Part shown: in pieces, positions 1-15,340 of the stretch
Numbering within the stretch: position 1 is the stretch's first letter
Layout of the letters: every line of letters begins with the position of its first letter
Source: Arthrobacter sp. H16F315
Lineage (GTDB): Bacteria; Actinomycetota; Actinomycetes; Actinomycetales; Micrococcaceae
Direction of reading: 5' to 3'
NCBI RefSeq assembly: GCF_024124825.1
Contig: NZ_JAMXSS010000002.1
Location: forward strand, 310,001 to 374,000
Length of the DNA stretch: 64,000 nucleotides
Made by a program: the position numbers and the translations under genes
Notes under the pieces: generated by a model
Told to the model about the DNA's origin: nothing
Database searches by the model: none
What the model saw: only the letters and a program-made list of their open reading frames with translations

Positions 1-929
1 TCGCCCGGACTGCCGCGGCCGAGCTCGGTTTCGTTCCCTCGTACCACGCCTCCAGCCTCGCCTCCGGGCGGAACCACAACGTCGGCGTTGTGGTTCCGTT
101 TGTGCACCGCTGGTACTTTTCCGCGGTGCTGGAAGGCGTCTCTGCGGCCCTACTCGACGCCGGGTACGATCTCACGCTGTACAACGTCAGTGTGGGGCGG
201 GAGCGCCGGCACAGTGTGCTGAACGACTTTTTGCTCCGCAAGCGGGTGGATGCGGTGATCGCGGTCTCCCTGGAACTCAGCGCGGCCGAAATCCAGCAGC
301 TCCTCGCGATCCACCGGCCCATCGTCGGGATCGGTGGACCGCTGCCCGGTACCTCGACCATCCGTATCGACGACGCCGGGATAGCCCAGGCCGCAACGCG
401 CCACCTGATCCAGCTCGGCCACACCAAGATCGCCCATCTGACCGGCGGCTCCGCCTACGAGCGGGACTTCCGCTTGCCGGGCACCCGCCAAGCCGGCTTC
501 CAGAAGGCCATGATGGACGCGGGCCTGGCGATCCGGCCGGAGTGGCAGGTCTCCGCCGACTTCACGATTCAGGGAGGCTACGCCGCCGCCCGGCAGTTGC
601 TTGGGGGATCGGCGGACCGGCCGACAGCAGTGTTCGCGGCGTCCGACGAAATGGCGATCGGCACGATTCTTGCCGCCCGCGACTTCGGCCTGAGTGTGCC
701 GAACGACCTCTCGGTGATCGGCATTGACGGCCACGAACTCGGTGAGGTCTTTGGGCTCACGACGATCGACCAGGATGCGCGCGGCCAAGGTGCACTGGCG
801 GTCGGGCTCCTGCTGGCCGGGCTCGACGGCGCCGGGGGCGCCGGGGCGGCCGATACCGAGTATCCGACGAGACTCCTGATCCGTTCAAGCACCGCCGTCC
901 CGGCCGGCAACACGGCGCCACAGCGTTAG
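1..929 (+). CDS. LacI/GalR-family transcriptional regulator, 5'-truncated by window edge
   Basis: Sugar-responsive DNA-binding repressor. Only the C-terminal part is present: the frame is open from position 3 and starts inside the hinge region (residues RTAAAELGFVPSYHASSLA), typical of the linker after a LacI helix-turn-helix. The rest is the periplasmic-binding-protein-like effector domain, starting at NVGVVVPFVHRWYFSAVLEG, with the usual late motifs FAASDEMAIG and LSVIGIDGHE. The DNA-binding domain and true start lie upstream of the window. No sugar transport or catabolic gene follows; the next gene is convergent, so the regulated genes are not visible. The family call is firm; the ligand cannot be inferred. 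Confidence 0.9.
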   Translation, partial: ARTAAAELGFVPSYHASSLASGRNHNVGVVVPFVHRWYFSAVLEGVSAALLDAGYDLTLYNVSVGRERRHSVLNDFLLRKRVDAVIAVSLELSAAEIQQLLAIHRPIVGIGGPLPGTSTIRIDDAGIAQAATRHLIQLGHTKIAHLTGGSAYERDFRLPGTRQAGFQKAMMDAGLAIRPEWQVSADFTIQGGYAAARQLLGGSADRPTAVFAASDEMAIGTILAARDFGLSVPNDLSVIGIDGHELGEVFGLTTIDQDARGQGALAVGLLLAGLDGAGGAGAADTEYPTRLLIRSSTAVPAGNTAPQR

Positions 930-1011
930 CCCACGGTCGTCGGCCCGGCTGCCGCGTTCCGCCCGGTTACTTCGGCCATGACCCAGCGGTTGGGCCAGGC
1001 AACCCGGCACC

Positions 1012-1521
1012 TCAGGCGTCGGCTCCACCCATAAAGCGCACAAACCGGTCCAGGACTTCAGGCCAACCAGCTGCATAATCCGAGCGTGTTGCGGCCGGGT
1101 CCTCGGCCCCTTCCCAGCCGCCGTGCACGAGCCGAACCTCCGTTCCGTCTTCCACTGCCCGGAACGCGACCCGCAGTTCCGTTGACCAAACCGCCGATGA
1201 TCCGGGGTGCCAGCTGGCATGGAAGGACATGGGTGGCTGCCAGTCATCGATGGAACCCCAGACGGCCGTCCTGCCGTCGTCAGCGGTCTCCAGGATGAGG
1301 TTCTCCTCAAACTCCACGTAGGAGCCAGCGCCGAAGACGCCGTGGTTTTCCAGCGGCCACCAAAGGTGCGTGTGCTCGGTGAACCCAACAAAGGCTCGGG
1401 CGACTGCGCCGGGGACAATAACGGTGTAGACGACGGGATCGAACCCGCCTGACGTTTCCTGCTCCGCGGTCCCTGTGGCGTCCGCGGCGGCGTGGCTGAA
1501 GAGGTTATCCATGGGCACCAA
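1012..1521 (-). CDS. SRPBCC (AHSA1/START-like) domain protein
   Basis: Small single-domain protein of about 165 residues with the hydrophobic-cavity SRPBCC fold. Supporting features are VVYTVIVPGAVARAFVGFT near the N-terminus, the tryptophan-rich THLWWPLENHGVF, and a C-terminal helix beginning around GWPEVLDRFVRFM. Members bind small hydrophobic ligands or act as Hsp90 co-activator-like proteins; no specific function can be assigned. The start is ambiguous: TTG 1521, GTG 1518 and ATG 1512 are all in frame. A GAGGG Shine-Dalgarno fits GTG 1518 best. It is convergent with the LacI-type gene and lies just downstream of the rRNA operon terminator. Confidence 0.75.
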   Translation of the reverse strand: MVPMDNLFSHAAADATGTAEQETSGGFDPVVYTVIVPGAVARAFVGFTEHTHLWWPLENHGVFGAGSYVEFEENLILETADDGRTAVWGSIDDWQPPMSFHASWHPGSSAVWSTELRVAFRAVEDGTEVRLVHGGWEGAEDPAATRSDYAAGWPEVLDRFVRFMGGADA

Positions 1522-1610
1522 CTCTACCCTCGGACCCCTGCCGGCCGGCCTGCGGGCGCCAATGTTCCCGTGGTGTCCGGTGTGTGTGGGTGGGGGGTGT
1601 TAAATGCGGG

Positions 1611-1637
1611 AGGACCCCCAACGTTGTTGGGGGTCCT
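1611..1637 (-). terminator. rRNA operon terminator hairpin
   Basis: Perfect 12-bp inverted repeat AGGACCCCCAAC / GTTGGGGGTCCT with a 3-nt loop, 15 bases beyond the 3' end of 5S rRNA in the direction of transcription. The following transcript is only moderately U-rich. Confidence 0.75.
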
Positions 1638-1652
1638 CGACCGTTTAATGAT

Positions 1653-1772
1653 GTTCCGGCGGTGACCTACTCTCCCACACCCTCCCGGGTGCAGTACCAT
1701 CGGCGCTGTGGGTCTTAGCTTCCGGGTTCGGAATGGGACCGGGCGTTTCCCCCACGCTATGACCGCCGTAAC
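1653..1772 (-). rRNA. rrf: 5S ribosomal RNA
   Basis: 120-nt gene read on the minus strand. The ends are complementary (GTTACGGCGGTCA and TGACCTACT...CCGGAAC type termini), and the central CCATTCCGAACCCGGAAGC loop motif is diagnostic of bacterial 5S rRNA. It is the last gene of the rRNA operon. Confidence 0.97.
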
Positions 1773-1886
1773 TTTGTGTCCGCACCGGTCCTCGCCTGGG
1801 CGTGGTGGTGGGAAATCTGTGGTTACAACTGTGGTGTTGTGATGTTGTTGTGTTTTTGTTCCTCACGCAACGGGTTTGTTGGTTGG

Positions 1887-7148
<5,262 letters not shown>

Positions 7149-7298
7149 AAAACAGACACAACCAACACCCCCGGGAAAACGGGACGTATTGACTGCACAA
7201 AATTTGAAACCAGCTGTAAAAACCAGACCACACCACGGGGTGGCGGACCTGATCAATTCAACCAATTCAATACAATAAATTGGTATCAACAAACTTGG

Positions 7299-7323
7299 CA
7301 CACTATTGAGTTCTCAAACAACA
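7299..7323 (-). promoter_or_regulatory. rRNA leader antitermination/processing element
   Basis: The minus strand reads GTTGTTTGAGAACTCAATAG, about 150 bases upstream of 16S. It includes a boxA-like TTTGAGAACTCAA and is repeated in modified form in the 16S-23S spacer. By position and sequence it belongs to the rrn leader signals (boxA, Nus-factor region) known in actinobacteria. The role is inferred. Confidence 0.55.
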
Positions 7324-7382
7324 GACACACCCGGCACCACCACAACCAAACCAGCCGTGGATCGCTCCGGAGCAACTTTTCA

Positions 7383-7411
7383 AACTTACCGGGCTGCTTC
7401 ATCCTTGTCAA
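7383..7411 (-). promoter_or_regulatory. rRNA operon promoter
   Basis: On the minus strand a consensus -35 TTGACA (7406-7411) and a -10 TAAGTT (7383-7388) are separated by exactly 17 bases, about 235 bases upstream of 16S. This is the strongest sigma-70-type promoter seen in the window. It lies between the glgB terminator and the rRNA genes. The rest of 7149-7623 is untranslated leader; I see no gene in it. Confidence 0.8.
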
Positions 7412-7551
7412 ATCGCCAGTCCGACTCAGTTTTACCGTGAGGCATCTGGGTCTTGGTGGCGGATCAACTCCGGGGAGCAGCGCGGAAAACAACTCTACCA
7501 CCACTTTTCGCTGGTGCCAAAGGCGGCCCCAGGCCACTCCCGCAGAGCAGC

Positions 7552-7587
7552 AAAAAGCCCGGAATCACGCTGATTCCGGGCTTTTTT
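7552..7587 (-). terminator. Intrinsic terminator after mak-glgB
   Basis: Hairpin with arms AAGCCCGGAATCA / TGATTCCGGGCTT, a 3-nt loop, and T-runs on both sides. It ends transcription of the glgE-treS-mak::glgB operon before the rRNA promoter. The hairpin starts 37 bases past the glgB stop. Confidence 0.85.
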
Positions 7588-7623
7588 GCCGAAGCTTCGC
7601 CAGTGCGTTTCCGGCGGCGCCGG

Positions 7624-10600
7624 TCAGCTCACAGGCTTGAAGAAGGCGGCACCCAAGGGAGGCAGCGTCACGCTCAGGCCTGCCGGCTGGCCGTCGATGT
7701 CCACCTCGGTGGCCGTGAGGGTGCCTTCATTCAGCACACCGGAACCGCCGTAGGCGTCGGCATCGGTGTTCAGCACTTCGCGCCACTCCCCCGCCATGGG
7801 GACACCGAGCTGGAAGTCCTCATGCGGGGAGCCCGAGAAGTTGAACGCGCAGGCAACGGGGTTGCCCGCGGCGTCGCGGCGAAGGAAGGTCAGGACGTTG
7901 CGGTTGGCATCCCCGCCGTTGATCCACTGGAAGCCGGCGGGGTCGTTGTCCAATTCGTAGAGCGCCGGAGTCGAGCTGTAGAGCTCGTTGAGGTCCTTGG
8001 TCAGGCGCTGGACACCCTGATGCGCCGGACTTTCCGCCAGCCACCAATCCAACCCGTGCTGTTCGGACCATTCCGCTTCCTGGCCGAATTCCGTTCCCAT
8101 AAAGATCAGCTGCTTGCCCGGATGCGCCCACTGGTAGCCAAGGAAGGCACGCAGGTTCGCCAGCTGCTGCCAGCGATCCCCCGGCATTTTACGCAGCATC
8201 GAACCCTTGCCGTGGACCACTTCGTCATGGCTGATCGGCAGCAGGAAGTTTTCCGTGTACGCATAGACCATCGAAAAGGTGATGGTGCCGTGGTGCCACC
8301 GGCGGTTGAAGGGATCCTCGGCCATGTATTTGAGCGTGTCGTGCATCCAGCCCATGTTCCATTTGATGCCGAAGCCCAGCCCGCCCTGGCTTGTCGGCGC
8401 CGTTACGCCGGGGAACGCGGTGGATTCTTCGGCGATCATGACAGCACCGGGATGCGTTTTGTAGACCGTGGCGTTGACCTCCTGCAGGAAGGACATGGCC
8501 TCAAGGTTCTCCCGCCCGCCGAACCGGTTCGGTTTCCACTGCCCCTCCTCACGGGAGTAGTCCAGATAGAGCATGGAGGCCACGGCGTCCACGCGGAGGC
8601 CGTCAATGTGGAATTCATCGAGCCAATAGAGGGCGTTTGCGACCAGGAAGTTGCGGACTTCGCTGCGGCCGAAGTCGAAAATGAGCGTTCCCCAGTCGGG
8701 GTGTTCGCCGAGGTTCGGGTCGGCATGTTCGTACAGCGCCTCGCCGTCGAACCGCGCCAGGGCCCATTCATCCTTGGGGAAGTGCGCCGGTACCCAGTCC
8801 AGCAGAACGCCGATGCCGGCCTGGTGCAGTTCGTCCACGAGGTGGCGGAATTCATCGGGATGGCCGAACCGCGACGTCGGAGCAAAGTAGGACGTGACCT
8901 GGTAGCCCCAGGATCCGCCGAAGGGGTGTTCTGCCACCGGCATAAACTCCACATGGGTGAAGCCGAGCCACTTGACGTATTCGACGAGTTCCTTGGCCAG
9001 CTCCCGGTAGCCGAGTCCAACCCGCCAGGATCCGAGGTGCACCTCGTAGACACTCATGGGCGAATTGTGCGGATCCCGCCCGGCTCGGGCCTTCATCCAC
9101 TCCGCGTCCTTGAAGGCGTAGGAGGGCTCGACCACACGCGACGCCGTCAGCGGCGGAACCTCCGTGCCGAAGGCCATCGGATCCGCCTTCTCCAGCCAGT
9201 ACCCTTGCTTGGTTCGGATCTCGAACTTGTAGCACGCCCCTGCTATAACGCCTGGGATAAAGACTTCCCAGACTCCGGAGGAGCCAAGCGAGCGCATCGA
9301 GTGCTGCCGGCCGTCCCAGCCATTGAAGTCGCCCTTGACACGGACCGCCTGGGCGTTGGGCGCCCACACGGCGAAGGACACGCCGTCGACATCCCCGAGA
9401 ACGGACTTGTAGTGCTGGACGTGCGCGCCGAGCACGTCCCAGAGGCGCTCGTGCCGTCCTTCACCGATCAGGTGCAGGTCGATTTCGCCGACCGTGGGCA
9501 AATACCGGTAGGGGTCGTCAGCCGGCTGCTGCGCCTGGCCCGGATAGGTCACTTCCAGCCGGTAGTCGGGCACGTGGCCGGGCTCCTGCGGCTCCAGCAC
9601 GGCAACCCAGATTCCGCCCGACTCGTGCGTCATCGGGAAGGTGCCGGCCGGGGTCACAATGGAGACGGCTTCGGCAAGGTGCTTGACCGTGCGGATGGTG
9701 ACGTGTCCGTGGTCGTCGAGGTGCGCGCCGAGGACCGAGTGCGGCGCGTGGTGCTCGCCGGCGGCCACCCTCGCCAGGGTGTCCGCGTCCACCGGCAGTG
9801 GACTTCCGGGACGATCGATACGTGCTGAACCTGTCATGTTGGTACCTTCCGCTGCGGCTTCGGCAGGGACGCCGGAGCCTGTACTGCCGAGGAGACGACG
9901 TGATGCGTGAACCGGAATGGAGAGCCAGTCCGGCCTGTTACGTAGTTCGTAGATGACTTCGTAGAGGGCTTTGTCGAGCCAAAGCGCCACGAAAAGAGGC
10001 GAGTCCCGGTCGATGCCGCCCGGGATGACTTCCGCGTAGCCGGCCAGGAAAGCCGCGGCGCAGTCGTCGACCCAGTCTCCCGGGACGTTGGCGTCCGGGT
10101 GCTCGCGCACTGCCGCGCCCGCGGCGTAATCGAAGGAGCGCAGCATGCCCACAACGTCGCGTAGCGGGACGTCCGGAAAATTCCGTTCGGAAATCGGCCG
10201 GAGCGGCTCACCCTCGAAATCGAGGATGGTCCAGCGCGGCGCCCGGCTTCCGCCGCCCGGAACGTGCAGGATCTGGCCCAGGTGGAGATCGCCGTGGATC
10301 CGTTGCAGGGTCCCGGCGCTGCTGCCTTCGAGGAACCCCAACAGCCGGTCCAGCGCATCATCGTAGGGGCCGACGGCGGAACCGGCCTGCGCCCAGGATT
10401 GACGCACCCGCTCGGCGACGCCTGGCGCTATGTCGCGTCCGGGCACGGATTCGACGGCGACGCCGAGCGCCTCGGCCAACCGCCGGTGGACCGCGGCGGT
10501 GGCAGCGCCGAGCGCGTGCGCCTCGGCGCTGAAGTCCCGGCCGCCGGCCGCTGCGTCGACGGCAAGCCGCCAGGCATCTAGCCCGCCGGCAAGGAACTCG

Positions 10601-11321
10601 TGTGCCACGGCTAGTTCGCCGAGCGCCGGCCCGGCTCCCGGCCGTCCGGACGGCCGCGCCCATTCCCCGCTCACCCAGCCGAGGGTGGCCGGGACTTCGG
10701 CGGCGCGTCCTGCGGTCAGGGCGGCGCCGATTTCCACTTCCGGGTTCTGGCCCTCGGAGAGCACCCGGAAGAACTTCAGGATCGCGGCCGACTCGCCGTC
10801 GTCGACGATCACGGAAGTGTTGGATTGCTCCCCGGAGAGGACTTTGACGAAGCCGTTAGCCCAGGGCAGGCGGTAACCGGACTCCACGAGGTGGCCGGTG
10901 GCGTTCCCCGCCGCGGTGGTGCCGCCGTCGCGCATTAGCTCCAGCCAGGCGGAGATGAACGCCGGGTCGTGAACGCCGTCGTAAACCCACCGGTCACCGG
11001 GTGCACCGGCAGCACCGTCGGCGAGGCCGGAGCCCGAAATCTGCCCGATCAGAGCTGCCTCGGCTCCGGCCAGCGGCGCAGTGCGGATACTGAGCGGGAC
11101 CTGGACGACGTCGGTGCGGGAGCCGTCCGGAGTCTGGTAGTTCACGGCCAGCATCAGCACTTGGAGTCCGGCCTCGCCGGTCCCGTCGCCGGGACCGGCG
11201 AGGTTCAGTCCCCCGCGGGTTCGAAGCTGAAGGCCGGGCTTTTCACTGGGAACCAGCGCTGGCGCGGAAGCCAGTCGCCAAGCAGTCCACTCAGTGCGGG
11301 CGTAAAGGTGGGCCGGGTCAT
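7624..11321 (-). CDS. glgB: Maltokinase-glycogen branching enzyme fusion (Mak::GlgB), one frameshift
   Basis: Bifunctional enzyme of the GlgE pathway, 1232 residues once the frame is corrected. The N-terminal part (about 1-480) is maltokinase, which makes maltose-1-phosphate from maltose and ATP. It opens with [13 protein letters not shown] and carries the kinase loop [10 protein letters not shown] and the metal motif LDFEGEP. The C-terminal part (from about 496) is GlgB, which forms alpha-1,6 branches; it has a CBM48 N-domain and the GH13 residues in [18 protein letters not shown] and [10 protein letters not shown]. The start ATG 11321 is one base past the treS stop (TGAGATG), implying translational coupling. 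A single missing G in the run at 11210-11214 breaks the frame after about residue 37. ATG 9837, preceded by GGAAGG, sits exactly at the GlgB boundary and could give separate GlgB. Confidence 0.88.
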
Positions 11322-11322
11322 C

Positions 11323-13119
11323 TCAGCCCTCGATGGACAGGATCGGCATGGCCTGGGTGTACGGCGACGCCGGGTTGGAGGCCGCCGATCGGATCCGCAG
11401 CCAGAAGAAGTCGTGGCTGCCCAGGGTGAGCGTCAGGGTTCCGTCCTCGGAAATTGCCGGGAACGCCTGTCCGCCAAACACGTCCCGGAGGCCGCGGCCG
11501 GCGAACCTCGGGACCCGCAGCGTGGTGGCCACGGGGTGCTGGGAGAGGTTAAAGGCGCACAGGATGGTTTCGCTGTCCTCACCTGCGGAGTTGCCTTCCG
11601 GGAGCTCACGCAGGTAGGCGAGGACGACGTCGTGGTCCGCTTCGACGTGTTCAAAGGTGCCCAGCCCGAAGGCGGGGTGGTTCTTCCGGACGCTGAGGAT
11701 CTGGCGCGTCCAGCGCAGCAGCGACCCGGAGTGCGCAGCTTCGGCCTCGACGTTGGCCATGCTGTAGTTGTACACCAGCGACTGGATCACAGGCAGGTAC
11801 AGCTTCCCGGGGTCCGCGCTGGAGAAACCGGCGTTGCGGTCCGGGTTCCATTGCATGGGCGTGCGGACGGCGTCGCGGTCCTCGAGCCAGATGTTGTCGC
11901 CCATCCCGATCTCGTCACCGTAGTACAGGAACGGGCTTCCCGGCAGGGACAGCAGCAGGGCGTTGATGAGCTCGATCTCGGAGCGGGAGTTGTCCAGCAG
12001 CGGTGCCAACCGCCGCCGGATGCCAATGTTGGCCCGCATCCGCGGGTCAGGGGCGTACCAGCCGAGCATGGCGGCACGTTCGTCGGCGGTGACCATTTCC
12101 AGGGTCAGCTCATCGTGGTTGCGCAGGAAGGTGCCCCACTGCGCGCCTTCGGGAATGTTTGGGGTTTCCTTCATCGTCTCGATGATGGGGGCAGCCTTCT
12201 GGTCCCGGAGTGCGTAGTACAGCCGCGGCATGATCGGGAAGTGGAACGCCATGTGGCATTCCGGTTCCTCTTCCGTGCCGAAGTACTCGACCACTTCGGC
12301 CGGCGGCTGGTTGGCCTCGGCGATGATCACCCGGCCGGGGTAGCTTTCATCGACCATTTTGCGCAAGGTGCGCAGGAATTCGTGGGTCTGCGGCAGGTTC
12401 TCGCAATTGGTTCCCTCTTCTTCGAAGAGATACGGGATGGCGTCCGCGCGGAAGCCATCAATGCCCTGGTCCAGCCAGAACCGCACAACATCGAACAGGG
12501 CGTCGATGACTTTGGGGTTCTCGAAGTTGAGGTCCGGCTGGTGGCTGAAGAAGCGGTGCCAGAAGAACTGCCGGCGGATCGGGTCGAACGTCCAGTTCGA
12601 TTCCTCGGTGTCCACAAAGATGATGCGGGCGTCTTCGTACTTCTCGTCCGTATCGCTCCAGACATAGAAGTCACCGAAGGGACCGTCCGGGTCCTTGCGC
12701 GATTCCTGGAACCACGGGTGCTGGTCGGAAGTGTGGTTCAGCGGGAGGTCGATGATCACGCGGACGCCGCGGGCATGGGCTTCCGCGACGAGGCGCTTAA
12801 AGTCGCTGATGGTGCCGAATTCATCAAGCACGGAGTTGTAGTCCGAGATATCGTAGCCGCCGTCACGGAGCGGGGACTGGAAGAAGGGCGGCAACCACAG
12901 GCAGTCGACGCCGAGCCACTGCAGGTAGTCCAGCTTCTCGATCAGACCATGGAAGTCGCCGGAACCGTCACCGTTCCCGTCAGCGAAGCCCCGGACCAGC
13001 ACTTCGTAGAAGACGGCTTTGCGGTACCAGTGCGGATCGTGCTGGAGGCCGGGGGCATTCAATTCGAAGTTCCCCTTCGGGCTGAAGTGCTGGCCTGGGT
13101 TCGTCGGGCTGAAGCTCAC
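11323..13119 (-). CDS. treS: Trehalose synthase (maltose alpha-D-glucosyltransferase)
   Basis: Interconverts trehalose and maltose, feeding maltose to the maltokinase encoded next. 598 residues, a normal length for single-domain TreS. GH13 features are WYRKAVFYEVLVRGFADGNG near residue 31, DLPLNHTSDQHPWF near 124, the nucleophile D226 in GFRADA, the acid/base E268 in IIAEANQ, and D336 in FLRNHDE. The GTG start overlaps the glgE stop by four bases (GTGA), and the stop is one base from the mak start, so the three genes are translationally coupled. Complete frame. Confidence 0.95.
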   Translation of the reverse strand: MSFSPTNPGQHFSPKGNFELNAPGLQHDPHWYRKAVFYEVLVRGFADGNGDGSGDFHGLIEKLDYLQWLGVDCLWLPPFFQSPLRDGGYDISDYNSVLDEFGTISDFKRLVAEAHARGVRVIIDLPLNHTSDQHPWFQESRKDPDGPFGDFYVWSDTDEKYEDARIIFVDTEESNWTFDPIRRQFFWHRFFSHQPDLNFENPKVIDALFDVVRFWLDQGIDGFRADAIPYLFEEEGTNCENLPQTHEFLRTLRKMVDESYPGRVIIAEANQPPAEVVEYFGTEEEPECHMAFHFPIMPRLYYALRDQKAAPIIETMKETPNIPEGAQWGTFLRNHDELTLEMVTADERAAMLGWYAPDPRMRANIGIRRRLAPLLDNSRSEIELINALLLSLPGSPFLYYGDEIGMGDNIWLEDRDAVRTPMQWNPDRNAGFSSADPGKLYLPVIQSLVYNYSMANVEAEAAHSGSLLRWTRQILSVRKNHPAFGLGTFEHVEADHDVVLAYLRELPEGNSAGEDSETILCAFNLSQHPVATTLRVPRFAGRGLRDVFGGQAFPAISEDGTLTLTLGSHDFFWLRIRSAASNPASPYTQAMPILSIEG

Positions 13120-15197
13120 GCGTTTGACCTCCGGATGCTGAGAATGTGGGCGGGTTCAACATGGGCGTCCAACCGGACATAGTTGTACTCGCCCCATTCC
13201 CAGCTCTCGCCGGTCACCAGATCGTCGACCATAAAGCGGCCGGTGTGCGTCAGATCGTCCGGGTGGAGCTCCAGCGCCGCCAGATCCAGCGTCACGGTAC
13301 TCTCCCGGATCCCGTGCGGATCCACGTTGACAACGATGATCAGGGTGTCTTTGCTGCCGTCGGGGAGCGTCTTGTGCTTCGAGTAGACCACAGTGGCGTT
13401 GTCGGTGCTCTGGTGCACGGTCAGATTCTGCAGGTCGCCCAGGGCGGGGTGGGCGCGGCGGATCGCATTGAGCCGGCTCAGGTAGGGAGCCAGCGTCCGG
13501 CCCGAGTCCGCCATGGCATCCCAGTCGCGTGCCTTGTATTCGAACTTCTCGTTGTCGATGTACTCCTCGGCGCCGGGCCGGGCCACGTGCTCGTAGAGCT
13601 CGAATCCGGCGTAAACGCCCCAGATCGGGCTCGCGGTAGCGGCCAGGGCAGCCCTGATCTTGAAGGCAGGCGGACCGCCGTACTGCAGGAACTCGGTCAG
13701 GATGTCCGGGGTGTTGACGAAGAAGTTCGGCCGGAAGTAGGCCGGGGATTCGTGGCTGACCTCCTGGAAGTATTCCTCCAACTCCTCCTTGGTGTTGCGC
13801 CAGGTGAAGTACGAGTAGGACTGCTGGAAGCCGGCCCGCCCCAGCGCGTGCATCATCGCAGGGCGGGTGAACGCTTCGGCGAGGAACACCACGTCCGGGT
13901 GCTTCTTGTTGACCTTGCCGATCAGCCATTCCCAGAACCACACCGGCTTGGTGTGCGGGTTATCGACCCGGAAGATCTTGACGCCGTGGCTGATCCAGAG
14001 GAAAACGATGCGCAGGATCTCGTTGGAGAGCCCGGCAGGATCGTTGTCGAAGTTCAGCGGGAAAATGTCCTGGTACTTTTTCGGCGGGTTCTCGGCGTAG
14101 GCGATGCTGCCATCAACGCGCGTGGTGAACCACTCCGGGTTGCTGGCAACCCAGGGGTGGTCCGGAGCGGCCTGCAGCGCCAAGTCCAAGGCCACCTCCA
14201 GGCCCAGTTCGCCGGCGCGCGCCACAAAAGCGTCGAAGTCCGCAAACGTGCCCAGCTCGGGGTGGATGGCGTCGTGGCCGCCCTCCGCGGCCCCGATGGC
14301 CCAGGGCGACCCGGGATCATGGGGTCCTGCCAGCAACGTGTTGTTCGGGCCCTTGCGGTGTTGGACCCCGATCGGGTGGATGGGCGGCATGTAGATGACG
14401 TCGAAGCCCATGTCCGCAACGGCGTCGAGTCGGGCCGCCGCGGTGCGGAAGTTCCCGGAGGTCCACTCACCGGTTTCGTGGTTGCGGACAGCACCCTCGG
14501 AGCGGGGGAAAAACTCATACCAGGCGCCGCGGCCGGCAAGTTCGCGCTCCACCAGCAAGGGGTAGCGCTGGGAGACGGTGACCTGCTCACGGATCGGCTG
14601 GCGTTCGATGACGGCGAAAACCTCCGGGCTGAACCCGGCGGCGAGGCGTTCCTCGGCGGTCTTGCTCGGGTCGTTAAGTCCCACGACGGCCATCCGGAAC
14701 GTCCGCCGGTCTGCGGACGGGCGGGACGAGTCCTCGGACGCTTCGGCGAGCAGCGCAGCGCCCTCGGCCAGCATAAGCTCCACGTCGATGCCGGCTTCCA
14801 CCTTGACCTCGGCGTTGTGGTGCCATGTGCCGTAGCGGTCATGCCAGGCTTCGATCACAAAGGACCAGGCGCCGGTGGCGGGCGGGGTCAGGAGGCCTTC
14901 CCAGCGGTCGGTTCCTTGGCCGCGGGGGCCGCGGGGACGGGCGAGACGCACCCGCTGGCGCTCCTTCCCGCGGGGATCGACCAGGACGGCGCTGACGCCG
15001 AGCTGGTCGTGGCCTTCACGGAAGGCAGTGGCACCCACCACCAGGGTTTCTCCCACAATGGCCTTGGCAGGGAAGTTCCCGCCGTCGACCACCGGCTGTA
15101 CGGCGGTGATCGGAAAACGGCCAAAGCGAAGGCCCTCCGTGATCAGGGCCTTCGGCTTTTGCTTGGACACGGCACTCGTTCGCGAATTTGTCGTCAC
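13116..15197 (-). CDS. glgE: Alpha-1,4-glucan:maltose-1-phosphate maltosyltransferase
   Basis: Transfers maltose from maltose-1-phosphate to the non-reducing end of alpha-1,4-glucan, the polymerising step of the GlgE pathway. 693 residues, a little longer than the usual 660-680 because of a lysine-rich N-terminal extension. It has an N-terminal beta-sandwich, then a GH13_3 barrel. The nucleophile is D412 in FRVDNPHTKP and the acid/base is E441 in VFLAEAFTRP; their 29-residue spacing matches known GlgE. The start is GTG 15197, with no Shine-Dalgarno but a GATAAC -10-like box about 12 bases upstream, so a leaderless mRNA is possible. First gene of the operon, divergent from glgP. Confidence 0.94.
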   Translation of the reverse strand: MTTNSRTSAVSKQKPKALITEGLRFGRFPITAVQPVVDGGNFPAKAIVGETLVVGATAFREGHDQLGVSAVLVDPRGKERQRVRLARPRGPRGQGTDRWEGLLTPPATGAWSFVIEAWHDRYGTWHHNAEVKVEAGIDVELMLAEGAALLAEASEDSSRPSADRRTFRMAVVGLNDPSKTAEERLAAGFSPEVFAVIERQPIREQVTVSQRYPLLVERELAGRGAWYEFFPRSEGAVRNHETGEWTSGNFRTAAARLDAVADMGFDVIYMPPIHPIGVQHRKGPNNTLLAGPHDPGSPWAIGAAEGGHDAIHPELGTFADFDAFVARAGELGLEVALDLALQAAPDHPWVASNPEWFTTRVDGSIAYAENPPKKYQDIFPLNFDNDPAGLSNEILRIVFLWISHGVKIFRVDNPHTKPVWFWEWLIGKVNKKHPDVVFLAEAFTRPAMMHALGRAGFQQSYSYFTWRNTKEELEEYFQEVSHESPAYFRPNFFVNTPDILTEFLQYGGPPAFKIRAALAATASPIWGVYAGFELYEHVARPGAEEYIDNEKFEYKARDWDAMADSGRTLAPYLSRLNAIRRAHPALGDLQNLTVHQSTDNATVVYSKHKTLPDGSKDTLIIVVNVDPHGIRESTVTLDLAALELHPDDLTHTGRFMVDDLVTGESWEWGEYNYVRLDAHVEPAHILSIRRSNA

Positions 15198-15340
15198 AGC
15201 GTCGACGTTATCGACAAATCGGCCAGATTGCTAAGGCAGCGCACTTTTTTCGGGAGGTTTTCCGGAACCTTGTCCGTCATTTACGCAAAAGAAACTTAAA
15301 CCGGTTCCGGGCTTCCGACTTGTCCGTTAGTGTTTCGCAG
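15198..15340. promoter_or_regulatory. Divergent glgE / glgP promoter region
   Basis: 143 bases between the two divergently transcribed glucan genes. It must hold both promoters. A GATAAC box precedes glgE by about 12 bases. An imperfect inverted pair CCGGAACC ... GGTTCCGG (15260-15310 region) could be an operator. No known binding motif is recognised. Confidence 0.4.

Noticed and set aside
7453..9828. 791-residue open frame on the plus strand opposite glgB
   Set aside because: Antisense shadow of a GC-rich gene; no domain or start signal, while the minus strand encodes a clear GlgB.
10969..15299. Long plus-strand frames (737 and 717 residues) opposite treS and glgE
   Set aside because: Shadows caused by third-position GC bias; the minus-strand products have complete catalytic motifs.
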